This document shows, piece after piece, positions 27,684 to 36,721 of a stretch of 64,000 bases of DNA; within the stretch, counting starts at the first letter, position 1; every line of letters starts with the position of its first letter. Source of the DNA: Spongiihabitans sp965206355. GTDB taxonomy: Bacteria > Pseudomonadota > Gammaproteobacteria > Arenicellales > Poriferihabitantaceae. A program made the position numbers and the translations under genes. The notes below the pieces were generated by a model. It made no database searches. It was given only the letters and a program-made list of their open reading frames with translations, and had not been told where the DNA came from. The stretch spans positions 1,736,001 through 1,800,000 of the forward strand of contig OZ242212.1 in assembly GCA_965206355.1 (NCBI GenBank), given 5' to 3'.

Positions 27684-28267
27684 TCAAGTCGCCTGTACGA
27701 GTTTCTGATAATAGCTTATTGGCGTTTCCAAATCGACCCCATCATGGGGTCGATAATGATTGTAGTATTGTTGATAGTCCGCCAACGCTTTATTCACCGC
27801 AGCAACCGTCAAACTGCCCTCGTAAAACGGATAGAACTCATAACGCGTCGTGCTGTTGGCTCGCTCAACACAGCCATTCCATTTGGGCTTTCTGGGCGGT
27901 AGCACGAACAGGGGTATGCCCAGTGCCTGACAAGCCGATTCAAACTCATCCCTGAACTCGCTGCCGCCATCCACCTGAACAGAGATCAGAGCGTAAGGTA
28001 GCTGTGCGATCAGATAGTCAAGGAAACGCCTGGCATTGCGGCTGCTGGTGCTACTGTCGATGCGCATGATGGTGGTGCCGGTGACCGGGCAGGTGGCTTT
28101 AAACTCTTTGAGGGCAAAGCCTTCGGTAAAGTGGTACGGCTACAGCCTTCGGCTTTTAGTTTGCGGTAAAGCTTCAGCATCTTCATCCGTGCTACCGCAT
28201 CGGCACGGGCGGTATCGTTAATGGCCCAACTTTTGTATGATTTGATGCGCAGGCTTTTGATCTGCAT
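27684..28267 (-). pseudogene. integrase-core transposase with internal deletion
   Basis: Minus strand. From 28267 a normal N-terminus is read (MQIKSLRIKSYKSWAINDTA, then KLYRKLKAEGCSR, helix-turn-helix region). It then jumps, out of frame, into the second half of an rve integrase core: FKATCPVTGTT, QVDGGSEFRDEF (second catalytic Asp), CVERANSTTRYEF (catalytic Glu) and YNHYRPHDG. More than 100 residues, including the first catalytic Asp, are missing. Related to IS481-like integrases; inactive. Confidence 0.78.
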
Positions 28268-28717
28268 TGGGTTGTCTCCTGTGTGAATTTAACAACTCAC
28301 AGGCTACCCGACTTTTACACTTTAAGAAGTCTCATTTCTATATCTGAACCCAGACACCAGTCCCTTATGTGGACGCAGGGTATTATATTTAATCAACCAT
28401 ATTTAACCAACTAATCGACTAGTTTTTCGTTGAGCAAGTTCAAATTGGTTATGTACAGGATGTACGGACAGGATAACTACTCCTGTGTTATCTGCACTTC
28501 CACCATCCATGGCGGTCGTATGCCGATTTTGCATCGTTACAGGGATGTCACTTAGTAGACAATGCAGGAGCATATTGTCGAGGGGCAAAGATTGGTTATG
28601 TACAGGACGTATGAGGAAATCTGCCACTCCTTTTGACTAATCCTCTTATCCGCAAGGGTTGAGTTATCCGTACGAGCCACAAATAAGGCAGAACAGATAA
28701 AAATATCTTGTTATGGA
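28268..28717. other. IS leader and spacer upstream of tRNA-fMet
   Basis: 450 bp. The first part is the leader of the deleted integrase gene (a CAGGAG site lies just upstream of its ATG). The rest holds a 35-bp dispersed repeat (28520-28554) and two imperfect copies of GGTTATGTACAGGA (about 28447 and 28594). No gene is supported. Confidence 0.45.
28520..28554 (-). repeat. 35-bp dispersed repeat, copy c
   Basis: On the minus strand TAAGTGACATCCCTGTAACG continues GATGCAAAATCGGCAT. It matches copies at 5111 and 7414 at 29 of 35 positions each. Confidence 0.6.
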
Positions 28718-28747
28718 TTGAAACAAAGGTTATGAATAAGGTAGAAT
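28718..28747 (+). promoter_or_regulatory. sigma-70 promoter of tRNA-fMet
   Basis: -35 TTGAAA (28718-28723), 18-bp spacer, -10 TAGAAT (28742-28747). The tRNA begins 12 bases after the -10, so transcription would start a few bases before it. Confidence 0.6.
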
Positions 28748-28759
28748 CCACGTCCCTAG

Positions 28760-28836
28760 TGCGGGGTGGAGCAGTCTGGCAGCTCGTCGGGCTCATAACC
28801 CGAAGGTCGCAGGTTCAAATCCTGCCCCCGCTACCA
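28760..28836 (+). tRNA. tRNA-fMet(CAT), initiator
   Basis: 77 nt with encoded CCA. Anticodon loop CTCATAA sits in a stem with three consecutive G-C pairs (GGG/CCC), the initiator hallmark. Positions 2-7 GCGGGG pair with CCCCGC; positions 1 and 72 are both T, so there is no 1-72 pair, as required for formylation, though C1-A72 is the common form. T-arm GCAGGTTCAAATCCTGC. It sits ahead of rimP-nusA-infB like metY of E. coli. Confidence 0.95.
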
Positions 28837-28871
28837 TTATTTACCGACAAGTTTTGATCGGTGTGGTACGA

Positions 28872-28893
28872 CCCCGCAGTTTGCGGGGTTTTG
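28872..28893 (+). terminator. rho-independent terminator after tRNA-fMet
   Basis: Perfect 7-bp GC-rich stem CCCCGCA/TGCGGGG with a GTT loop, followed by TTTTGTTTT. It likely ends or attenuates the tRNA transcript before rimP. Confidence 0.85.
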
Positions 28894-28996
28894 TTTTATG
28901 GGGGAGCAATAATGATGGCGAGGTAATGTTGTTTTCATCAATCCCCCATTACGTGAGGTGTTTTTTTATTGTATTTTTAGCGGGTGAAAGTGCATT

Positions 28997-29452
28997 ATGC
29001 GCGATGCAACTGGAAAATTAAGAGCGTTGCTTGAACCTGCGGTGGAAAAGCTCGGTTATGAGTTATTGCATCTGCAGATGACCAGCCAGGGCAAACAAAC
29101 TGTGTTGCGGGTTTATATTGATGCGCCGGGGAGGATTCAGGTTGATGATTGTGCTTTGGTAAGTCGGCAGATAAGCGCATTGCTGGATGTCGAAGATCCT
29201 TTAAGTGGTGCGCATGTGTTAGAAGTGTCCTCACCCGGATTGGATCGCCCTTTGGTGAAGCCTGATCATTTTAAGCAATTTGTCGGCGATAAAGCTAGAA
29301 TTGTCATGGCAACCCATGTTTTGGGACGGCGGCGATTTACGGGTAAGATGGTGGAAGCAGGCGATGAAGCTGTTGTGTTAGATGTGGATGGTGAGTGTTA
29401 CGAGTTGTCTTATAGCGATATGGAGTCGGCTCAGTTGCAACCGATTTTTTGA
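28997..29452 (+). CDS. rimP: ribosome maturation factor RimP
   Basis: A 151-residue 30S assembly factor. Two-domain layout: an N-terminal alpha/beta domain (LLEPAVEKLGYELLHLQM, LRVYIDAPG, CALVSRQISALLDVEDPL, YLEVSSPGLDRPL-type block VLEVSSPGLDRPLV) and a C-terminal SH3-like domain. It is the first protein gene of the nusA operon. Confidence 0.95.
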   Translation: MRDATGKLRALLEPAVEKLGYELLHLQMTSQGKQTVLRVYIDAPGRIQVDDCALVSRQISALLDVEDPLSGAHVLEVSSPGLDRPLVKPDHFKQFVGDKARIVMATHVLGRRRFTGKMVEAGDEAVVLDVDGECYELSYSDMESAQLQPIF

Positions 29453-29502
29453 ATGTACCTTTAATGTGCTGGTAATGTTAAATGAGTAGGTGTCAATAAA
29501 TT

Positions 29503-30984
29503 ATGGCGATTACAAATAATGAAATTTTATTGATGGTTGAAGTGGTTTCTAAAGAGAAAGATCTGGATAAAGAAATCATTTTTAATGCCATCGAGGCGGC
29601 ATTGGCTACGGCGACCAAGAAATGGCATCCTGATGATATTGATGCGCGGGTGAGTATTGATCGGAATACCGGAAATTATGATTCCTACCGAGTTTGGGAG
29701 GTGGTCGATGACGACACCGAAGTGGAGTTCCCAGATCAGCAAATTCCGCTGACCGAAGCTCGGGAAAGCGATCCGGATCTTAATGTTGAAGATATTATAG
29801 AAGAACCTATGGAACAGGTCGAGTTTGGGCGAATCGCTGCTCAGGCTGCCAAGCAGGTGATTATGCAAAAAGTGCGGGAAGCCGAAAAAAACCAGATTGC
29901 GGAACGCTACAAGGACAAATTCGGGACGCTGATTTCTGGAACGGTGAAACGTCTTGAACATGGTAATGTTATCGTTGATTTAGGTGATGCCGAGGCGCTG
30001 TTGCCGAAAAACGGAATGATTCCCAGAGAAGGGCTCAGACCGAATGACCGCATCCGCGCCTTGTTAAAAGAAATTGATCTGGAGGCACGGGGGCCACAAT
30101 TGATTCTTAACCGGTTATCACCACAGTTTCTGATTGAATTATTCAAGCTGGAAGTGCCAGAGGCGGGGGAGGGGCTGATTGAAATTCTGGGTGCGGCTCG
30201 TGATCCCGGTTCTCGCGCAAAAATATCTGTTCGTACTAATAATCCGAATATTGATCCGGTCGGTGCCTGTGTCGGTATTCGAGGATCAAGGGTTCAGAGT
30301 GTTTCGAATGAAATCGCCGGAGAACGGGTGGACATTATCGTTTGGTCAGAAAATATTGCTGAGTTTGTTATTCAGGCACTTGCGCCGGCGGAGGTGGAAT
30401 CCATATATGTTGATGAAGACATCAAATCAATGGATGTCGTGGTGACTGAGGAGAATTTATCTCGCGCCATTGGGCGTGGTGGTCAAAATGTTCGATTGGC
30501 ATCTGAATTGACCGGTTGGGAGCTTAATTTGATGACCGATAAGGATGCGCTGGAAAAACAGGACAGCGAACAACGGGAGTTGATTCAAAAGTTTATGAGT
30601 CAGCTTGATATTGACGAAAATTTTGCCAAAATCCTGAATCAGGAAGGGTTTGCCTCGTTGGAAGAAATAGCCTATGTTCCCAAGCAGGAGTTGATGGATA
30701 TTGAAGAGTTTGACGAAGCACTGGTGGATGAATTGCGCAGTCGTGCTCAGGATAACCTGCTGACTAGTGCCATTGCCAGTCAGGAACAAAAAGAACCAGC
30801 GGAGGATCTGCTTAACATGACGGGTATGGATGAAGATACTGCGCGCACATTGGCATTGGGCGGTGTCCGCACTATGGAAAATCTGGCAGATTGTGCGCTG
30901 GATGAGGTGCTGGAGATTGTTGAGATTGAAGAACAACGTGCCAAGGATTTGATCATGACCGCGCGTGCTCCGTGGTTTGAATAA
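29503..30984 (+). CDS. nusA: transcription termination/antitermination factor NusA
   Basis: 493 residues in normal order: RNA polymerase-binding N-terminal domain (about 1-125), S1 domain with LISGTVKRLEHGNVIVDLG (about 135-200), KH1 and KH2 (KISVRTNNPNIDPVGACVG, then AIGRGGQNVRLASEL), and two acidic C-terminal AR repeats as in gammaproteobacteria (IDENFAKILNQEGFASLEEI, MDEDTARTLALGGVRTMENL). Acts on paused and terminating polymerase. Confidence 0.97.
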   Translation: MAITNNEILLMVEVVSKEKDLDKEIIFNAIEAALATATKKWHPDDIDARVSIDRNTGNYDSYRVWEVVDDDTEVEFPDQQIPLTEARESDPDLNVEDIIEEPMEQVEFGRIAAQAAKQVIMQKVREAEKNQIAERYKDKFGTLISGTVKRLEHGNVIVDLGDAEALLPKNGMIPREGLRPNDRIRALLKEIDLEARGPQLILNRLSPQFLIELFKLEVPEAGEGLIEILGAARDPGSRAKISVRTNNPNIDPVGACVGIRGSRVQSVSNEIAGERVDIIVWSENIAEFVIQALAPAEVESIYVDEDIKSMDVVVTEENLSRAIGRGGQNVRLASELTGWELNLMTDKDALEKQDSEQRELIQKFMSQLDIDENFAKILNQEGFASLEEIAYVPKQELMDIEEFDEALVDELRSRAQDNLLTSAIASQEQKEPAEDLLNMTGMDEDTARTLALGGVRTMENLADCALDEVLEIVEIEEQRAKDLIMTARAPWFE

Positions 30985-31045
30985 TAGACAATCAGTCGTA
31001 ATGAGTGCAATAATATTCCTTCAATATCAATAAATAACATCTAAT

Positions 31046-33652
31046 ATGTCTCAAGTTACCATAAATGGTTTTGCAAAGCAGATTGGTATCAGTGTTGACA
31101 AACTGATTACGCAGCTTGAGCAGGCAGGAATATCCGGTAAAGTTCATGCCGACTTACTCGAAGATGACGAGAAAATAAGGCTGTTGCAGTATCTAAAAGG
31201 GGATGCAAGCCAGAAACCTGAAGCCAGAGAACGTATCTCACTAAAACGAAAATCCACGGATCAAATCAAGCAGACCTCAAGGACGGGTGCGGCTCGAACG
31301 ATACATGTTGAGGTTAAAAAACGCCGCACATTTGTAAAACGTAGCGTATTGGAAGCACAACAGGCAGAAGCTGAGGCGGTGGCGGCGGAAGCGCAACAAC
31401 GCATAGAGAAAGAAGCCAAAGAGAAGAGTCAGGAAAAAATCAGAGCGGCAGAACAACAAGCGCAACAGGCAGAACAAGAGGTGGTACAGGAGCGATTGCG
31501 TGCTGAACACGAAGCGCAACAATCTCAGCAACCACCGCCATCTCCGGAACAAAAAAAAGAACAGCAACCACTCGCTCCAACAATGCAGACGGATGCGTCA
31601 ATTGCTAGCGAAGCAGATTCCCAATCAGCGGAAACCGCTCTGGAAACGGCTAAAACCAGCGCAGAGAAAACAACCGCTACAGTACCTTCAACACCTGACC
31701 GCGCAGCTAAAAAGAAAGATGATAAAGCGAAAAAAGGCAGGAAAGGCAAACGTGGCAAGCAGGCTGCGGATGAGCGCTCCGGGCGTACCGAACTTCATGC
31801 GACCAAACGCAGAAAAGATAAATCTCGTCGTCAACTACGAAAACCGGGCAATATTTCCTCATCAATAGCCGACCAACACGCTTTTGAAAAGCCTACCGAG
31901 CCGACAATCCATGAGGTACATATTCCTGAAACGATAACGGTAGGTGAGTTGGCACAGGCTATGTCAATCAAGGCAGGGGAAGTGATTAAAGCCATGATGA
32001 GTATGGGCTCTATGGTAACAATTAATCAGGTTCTGGATCAGGATTCGGCAATATTGTTGGTCGAGGAAATGGGGCATATTGCCAAAGTTGCAGATGCGGA
32101 TGACCCCGAAGCCTTTATTGTTCATGATGATGACGCAGAACAGCTACCACGTTCTCCAGTGGTCACGGTAATGGGGCACGTTGACCACGGTAAAACTTCA
32201 CTTTTAGATTATTTGCGAAAATCGACCGTGGCAGCAGGGGAAGCTGGTGGCATCACCCAGCATATCGGGGCGTATAAAGTTAAGGTGAACGATCAGGAAA
32301 TTTGCTTTTTGGATACTCCCGGACACGAGGCGTTTTCGGCAATGCGCGCCAGAGGAGCTGGTGCAACCGATCTGGTGATACTGGTGGTCGCCGCAGATGA
32401 CGGCGTAAAACCACAGACTATTGAAGCGATAAATCATGCCAAGGTGGCTGAAGTGCCTATCATTGTCGCCATTAACAAAATTGACAAAGAGGGAGCCGAT
32501 CCGGAGCGAGTAAAACAGGAACTGGCTCATCACGAGATTATCTCGGAAGGATGGGGTGGCGATGTGTTAATGACCGAAGTGTCTGCGATTACCGGTCAGG
32601 GTATTACCGAGTTACTGGAATCGGTGTTGTTACAAGCCGAAGTTGCCGACTTAAAAGCGCGTGCGTGTGGCAATGCAACGGGATTGATTGTTGAGGCATG
32701 GTTGGACAAGGGCAGAGGACCGGTGGCAACAGTACTGGTTCAGCAGGGTATGCTTAAACAAGGCGATATTATACTGGCAGGTCAGGAAACGGGTCGGGTA
32801 AGAGTTTTAGCTGATGATCAGGGCAGAAAAACCACTCAGGCGGGACCATCAACACCAGTGGAAATTCAAGGTTTAGCGGGTGTTCCTATTGTTGGCGATG
32901 ATTTGATTGTCGTCAGTAATGAAAGGAAGGCGCGTGAAATTGCATTCAATCGACAAAGCAAGTCGAGAGAGCTAAAACTCGCCCATCAGCAAAAGTCAAA
33001 ACTAGAAAGTATGTTTAATCGTATGGGGACGGGTGATATCAAGACTTTGCATGTGTTGATTAAGGCAGATGTTCAGGGATCGGTGGAGGCGTTACGAGAT
33101 TCGTTAGAAAAACTTTCAGTAGATGAAGTCAATGTTAATGTTATTCACGGTATGGTGGGAGGCATCAATGAATCTGATGTCAATCTTGCTCTGGCAGCAG
33201 ATGCCATCATGATTGGTTTTAATGTTCGGGCAGATGCGACAGCGCGTAAGTTAATTGAAAATGAAGGAGTCGGCGTTTTCTATCATAATGTAATCTATGA
33301 TGTCGTTGATGCGATAAAATTGACGATGACGGGGATGTTGTCTTTACTTTCTAAAGAAGAGCATGTTGGATTGGTTGAAGTGCGTGATGTTTTCCGTGCA
33401 CCCAAAATTGGTGCCATTGCCGGATGTTTTGTTTCGGAAGGCATTGTAAAACGCAATTTGCCGGTGCGTGTGTTGCGCGACAATATCGTCATTTTTGACG
33501 GCGCCATTGATTCGCTACGACGCTTCAAAGATGATGTCGCGGAAGTAAAGAATGGTTATGAATGTGGTGTCGGCATTAGGGATTATAACGATATTAAAAT
33601 TGGTGATCAGATTGAAGTGTTTGAAATTATTCAAACTGCCCAGGAATTATAG
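31046..33652 (+). CDS. infB: translation initiation factor IF-2
   Basis: 868 residues. An N-terminal IF2-N fold (SQVTINGFAKQIGISVDKL), a long Lys/Glu/Gln-rich linker (about 55-280), a second IF2-N domain, then the GTPase with G1 GHVDHGKTS, G3 DTPGHEAF and G4 NKID, and C-terminal domains II-IV, which bind fMet-tRNA. The initiator tRNA gene is at the head of the same gene group. Confidence 0.97.
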   Translation: MSQVTINGFAKQIGISVDKLITQLEQAGISGKVHADLLEDDEKIRLLQYLKGDASQKPEARERISLKRKSTDQIKQTSRTGAARTIHVEVKKRRTFVKRSVLEAQQAEAEAVAAEAQQRIEKEAKEKSQEKIRAAEQQAQQAEQEVVQERLRAEHEAQQSQQPPPSPEQKKEQQPLAPTMQTDASIASEADSQSAETALETAKTSAEKTTATVPSTPDRAAKKKDDKAKKGRKGKRGKQAADERSGRTELHATKRRKDKSRRQLRKPGNISSSIADQHAFEKPTEPTIHEVHIPETITVGELAQAMSIKAGEVIKAMMSMGSMVTINQVLDQDSAILLVEEMGHIAKVADADDPEAFIVHDDDAEQLPRSPVVTVMGHVDHGKTSLLDYLRKSTVAAGEAGGITQHIGAYKVKVNDQEICFLDTPGHEAFSAMRARGAGATDLVILVVAADDGVKPQTIEAINHAKVAEVPIIVAINKIDKEGADPERVKQELAHHEIISEGWGGDVLMTEVSAITGQGITELLESVLLQAEVADLKARACGNATGLIVEAWLDKGRGPVATVLVQQGMLKQGDIILAGQETGRVRVLADDQGRKTTQAGPSTPVEIQGLAGVPIVGDDLIVVSNERKAREIAFNRQSKSRELKLAHQQKSKLESMFNRMGTGDIKTLHVLIKADVQGSVEALRDSLEKLSVDEVNVNVIHGMVGGINESDVNLALAADAIMIGFNVRADATARKLIENEGVGVFYHNVIYDVVDAIKLTMTGMLSLLSKEEHVGLVEVRDVFRAPKIGAIAGCFVSEGIVKRNLPVRVLRDNIVIFDGAIDSLRRFKDDVAEVKNGYECGVGIRDYNDIKIGDQIEVFEIIQTAQEL

Positions 33653-33763
33653 CTGTCTTGCTAGCCGTGTGGGTCGTGCGGCTGGAAAGCAAAATGGCAA
33701 CATTCAATCGTCGTATTTGAGCATAATCCGCTAATTCACAAACCGCTTTTTTTAATCTAAACC

Positions 33764-34120
33764 ATGTTTGAAGTAGATCGAAGCAGGCGGGTTGCAGAGC
33801 TTATAAAACGCGAACTGGCGAGGTTGATTGCCAGGGTATTGCATGATAACCGCATTAATGCTGTTTCGGTAACCGCAGTTACCGTCAGCAAGGATTTGAA
33901 ACAATCAACAATCTATGTCTCCAGCATAGATGAAACGCTGGAAGCGAGTCAAATAGAAAAATTATTGAATCATTCCTCCAAATATTTGCGACATTTGTTG
34001 AGTCAGCAAATTAATTTGCGAGTCACCCCGAAATTAGTCTTCAAATACGATGACAGCATCCGGCGTGGTGTTGAACTGACCCAATTAATAGATAAACTGA
34101 ATAACCACAATGTCTCCTAG
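33764..34120 (+). CDS. rbfA: 30S ribosome-binding factor A
   Basis: A 118-residue KH-like 16S processing factor. Typical N-terminus with RVAELIKRELARLIAR, middle VTAVTVSKDLKQSTIYVS, and LRHLLSQQINLRVTPKLVF ending the domain. Overlaps truB by 11 bp. Confidence 0.95.
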   Translation: MFEVDRSRRVAELIKRELARLIARVLHDNRINAVSVTAVTVSKDLKQSTIYVSSIDETLEASQIEKLLNHSSKYLRHLLSQQINLRVTPKLVFKYDDSIRRGVELTQLIDKLNNHNVS

Positions 34121-35021
34121 AAGAGGGCAGCGTGGTGATGTTGTCAATGGTCTATTGCTACTTGATAAACCGACAGGGCTTTCTTCCAATCAGGTATTGC
34201 AAAAGGTAAAACGCTTATTCAATGCCCAAAAAGTCGGTCATACTGGTAGTCTTGACCCAATAGCCACCGGATTGCTTCCGCTTTGTTTTGGTCATGCGAC
34301 CAAGATTTCTGGGATGTTTCTGAACTCTGATAAATGTTATGAGGTTAAGATTCAATTCGGCGCAAACACAGATAGCGGTGATTGCGAGGGGGCGGTTATT
34401 GACCAGCCTAAGTCTGGTAGCGCCCTACCTGATCGCGCACAACTCGAACAAGTCCTGCGACAATTTCGCGGTCAGATTGCTCAAGTTCCGCCTATGTATT
34501 CTGCCCTTAAACGTAATGGCCAGCCGCTTTATAAACTCGCCAGACAGGGCATTGTGGTGGCGAGAGAGCCGCGTCAAGTTACCGTTTATGCGCTGTCGAT
34601 TATAGATTTTCAAAAAAGCACCGTGAATTTACGGATATCGTGTTCCAAGGGGTTTTATATTCGTAGTTTAGCGATGGATTTAGGTGAAGCACTGGGATGT
34701 GGGGGGCATGTTAGTAGGTTAAGACGAGTCGGGGTCGGGGAATTCAGCATTGATCAGGCAGTAACGCTGGAGCAGTTAGTGGCTTTGGAATCCTTACACA
34801 GACAACGACTGTTGCTACCTATTGATCATGTCCTTCATCACCTGCCTAAGATAGATTTGACCGAAAAAACAGCACACTATTTTTGTCAGGGTCAAGCAGT
34901 TCGGGCATTAAATCTACCGAAACCGGGAATGGCGAGGATCTATACTGACGAGCATTCATTTCTGGGTTTAGGAGAAGTCAGCACGAAAGGAACGATCTTA
35001 CCAAAACGACTGTTTGTATAA
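34110..35021 (+). CDS. truB: tRNA pseudouridine(55) synthase
   Basis: 303 residues. Catalytic Asp in HTGSLDPIATGLLPLCFG, KCYEVKIQFGANTDSGDCEG, the Tyr/Ala-Arg block YSALKRNGQPLYKLAR and KGFYIRSLAMDLGEALG; C-terminal PUA-like region. Modifies U55 of tRNAs. rpsO and pnp, which usually follow truB, are not present; a tRNA-Asn gene and repeats follow instead. Confidence 0.96.
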   Translation: MSPRRGQRGDVVNGLLLLDKPTGLSSNQVLQKVKRLFNAQKVGHTGSLDPIATGLLPLCFGHATKISGMFLNSDKCYEVKIQFGANTDSGDCEGAVIDQPKSGSALPDRAQLEQVLRQFRGQIAQVPPMYSALKRNGQPLYKLARQGIVVAREPRQVTVYALSIIDFQKSTVNLRISCSKGFYIRSLAMDLGEALGCGGHVSRLRRVGVGEFSIDQAVTLEQLVALESLHRQRLLLPIDHVLHHLPKIDLTEKTAHYFCQGQAVRALNLPKPGMARIYTDEHSFLGLGEVSTKGTILPKRLFV

Positions 35022-35083
35022 GCACGACAGCTATTGCGAAGAAAAGCAACGAAGATAAAGTAGCGCAGAATAACAGAAAAATC

Positions 35084-35159
35084 TGGCTCCCCAGGACAGA
35101 CTCGAACTGCCGACAAGGTGATTAACAGTCACCTGCTCTACCAACTGAGCTACTGGGGA
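35084..35159 (-). tRNA. tRNA-Asn(GTT)
   Basis: 76 nt with CCA, minus strand. Acceptor TCCCCAG pairs with CTGGGGA (discriminator G), D-arm AGCTCAGTTGGTAGAGC, anticodon loop CTGTTAA (GTT), T-arm GCAGTTCGAGTCTGTC. Convergent with truB. Confidence 0.97.
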
Positions 35160-35172
35160 ACAGAGTGTGCGA

Positions 35173-35201
35173 ATACTAATCGTACAGCCCGTTTCGGTCA
35201 A
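35173..35201 (-). promoter_or_regulatory. sigma-70 promoter of tRNA-Asn
   Basis: On the minus strand -35 TTGACC (35196-35201), a 17-bp spacer and -10 TAGTAT (35173-35178), 13 bases before the first tRNA base. Confidence 0.7.
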
Positions 35202-35330
35202 GTCATTTGTTAGCCGATTGTTAGCAACACATAACCTATCCGGTCTTGTAGCACATAATCTGTCCGGTTTTTATATGACCCTGAGGAGGGGTGCTGATGA
35301 GCGACAGCGTGGTTACAGGAGACCCGACTG

Positions 35331-35420
35331 ATGAGGTTTGAGGTTACTTATGAAGGGTGGACGGGGAGGCGTCTCACCCAGGAGGAGGCGCGATTGTTGG
35401 GGATTTGTGAGTGAACATTT
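35331..35420 (+). pseudogene. N-terminal scrap of an IS1202/ISNCY-like transposase
   Basis: The plus-strand frame from 35331 reads MRFEVTYEGWTGRRLTQEEA, then RLLGICE and a TGA where family members have Arg (LLGICERTFRRY). This matches the helix-turn-helix start of ISNCY-type integrases. One residue (the second Ala of EEAA) is also missing. No later part of the gene is present. Confidence 0.6.
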
Positions 35421-35494
35421 CTATTTGTTGCTAACACAAAACTGTGTCCGGCCTCTTGAACCTTTGTCGCGTCGCTACTGGTCGGCATTTTGCG

Positions 35495-35633
35495 CTTCGC
35501 CATCGATCCGCGCTTCACGCTTCGTCATCGATCCGCGCTTCACGCTTCGCCATCGATCCGCGCTTCACGCTTCGTCATCGATCCGCGCTTTGCGCTTCGT
35601 CATCGATCCGCGCTTTGCGCTTCGCCACTGATC
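35495..35633 (+). repeat. 25-bp tandem repeat array
   Basis: About 5.5 units starting CTTCG(C/T)CATCGATCCGCGCTT at 35495, 35520, 35545, 35570, 35595 and 35620. Units differ by C/T after CTTCG and CAC/TGC near the end. Because 25 is not a multiple of three and the unit lacks stop codons, all three forward frames are open, but no gene is implied. Confidence 0.88.
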
Positions 35634-35791
35634 GGCACTCGCACCTCAGGTACAGTGCCGAAAACCACTATCGCCGGGGGCACGGGGTGTCTATAATCGG
35701 TCCGTTGCGATGGTTTTCCCCGCCCACTGATGAACCGCCGACTGCCGCTCACCGCACCGATAAACCGATAAACCGATGAATCAATGAAAAG

Positions 35792-36697
35792 ATGACAGCG
35801 ATTATCTCCCGCAAGAAGCCTTTTCTGGCTGCGCTCGTCACCGTGCTGTTGTGGGCCTTTGCGTTTCCGGCCAGCAAGGCGGTGTTGCCCTATTTCAGCG
35901 TCGAGCAGGTGGTGGTGCTACGCTATCTCGTGGCCTGCGGGTTTTATCTGGTGCTGTTTGCCATGGGGTGCTTTGCGGTGCCCGCATGGCGCGACCTGCC
36001 GTTGATCTTCGTGCTCGGCGTGCTGGGGATTACGGTCTATCAGCTGTTATTCGTGCACGGACTCGGGCGGGTTGCAGCGGGTGCCGCGTCCCTGATCATC
36101 GCCGCCAATCCGGTTTTTGCCAGCCTGCTGGCGCGCCTGTTTCTGGGCGAGACCCTCTCCAAGCCGGCCTGGGGCGGCATCGGCATCAGCATCGCGGGGG
36201 TTGCGCTCATCACCCTGGGGAAAGGTGCCGAGGGTGAGTTCGCCGGTTACCTCATGCTGGTGGTCGCGGTGTTCGCAATTTCCATCTACTTCGTCTTCCA
36301 GAAGCCCTACTTCACCCGTTACTCGCCGTTGGCGATGACCGCCTACACCAGTTTCGCCGGTACTCTGCCGCTGCTGTATCTGCTGCCCGAGGCGCTGGAC
36401 GCCGCGCGCGCCGCACCGCCGACTGCGTTGTTGTCCATCGCCGCCATGGGCGTATTTTCAAGCGGCATCGGTTTTTTGCTGTGGTTTTACGCGCTGTCGA
36501 AACTGCCGGCCGGCATCGTCACCAGTTTTTTGTTTCTGCAGCCGGTGTTTGTCACCGTCATGGCGTGGTTTTGGCTGCACGAAATCCCCACCACCCGGGT
36601 GTTCCTCGGCGGCGCGATCATTTTATGCGGGATTGCGCTGATTCTGGCACCGGTGAAGCTGGGACGTGCGGGGCGTCGGTCGGGTCCCGCCCGCTAG
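35792..36697 (+). CDS. EamA/DMT-family transporter
   Basis: A 301-residue drug/metabolite transporter with ten predicted helices in two EamA repeats (LWAFAFPASKAVLPYF and FLRYLVAC-like VVLRYLVACGF in the first; VFQKPYFTRYSPLAMTAY and LPAGIVTSFLFLQPVFV in the second). Probably exports or imports small metabolites across the inner membrane; substrate unknown. It is markedly more GC-rich than its neighbours and lies next to repeats and an IS scrap, suggesting lateral acquisition. Confidence 0.9.
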   Translation: MTAIISRKKPFLAALVTVLLWAFAFPASKAVLPYFSVEQVVVLRYLVACGFYLVLFAMGCFAVPAWRDLPLIFVLGVLGITVYQLLFVHGLGRVAAGAASLIIAANPVFASLLARLFLGETLSKPAWGGIGISIAGVALITLGKGAEGEFAGYLMLVVAVFAISIYFVFQKPYFTRYSPLAMTAYTSFAGTLPLLYLLPEALDAARAAPPTALLSIAAMGVFSSGIGFLLWFYALSKLPAGIVTSFLFLQPVFVTVMAWFWLHEIPTTRVFLGGAIILCGIALILAPVKLGRAGRRSGPAR

Positions 36698-36700
36698 GCC

Positions 36701-36721
36701 ATCGCCGACGGGCGATTTTTT
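36701..36721 (+). terminator. rho-independent terminator after the EamA gene
   Basis: Stem ATCGCC/GGCGAT with loop GACG and a following run of T residues, beginning four bases after the stop codon. Confidence 0.75.

Noticed and set aside
28403..28627. A 74-codon frame upstream of tRNA-fMet
   Set aside because: It runs through the dispersed repeat and imperfect short repeats, without a ribosome site or known motif.
35495..35633. Possible CRISPR array
   Set aside because: Units follow each other without spacers and no cas gene is near; it is a plain tandem repeat.
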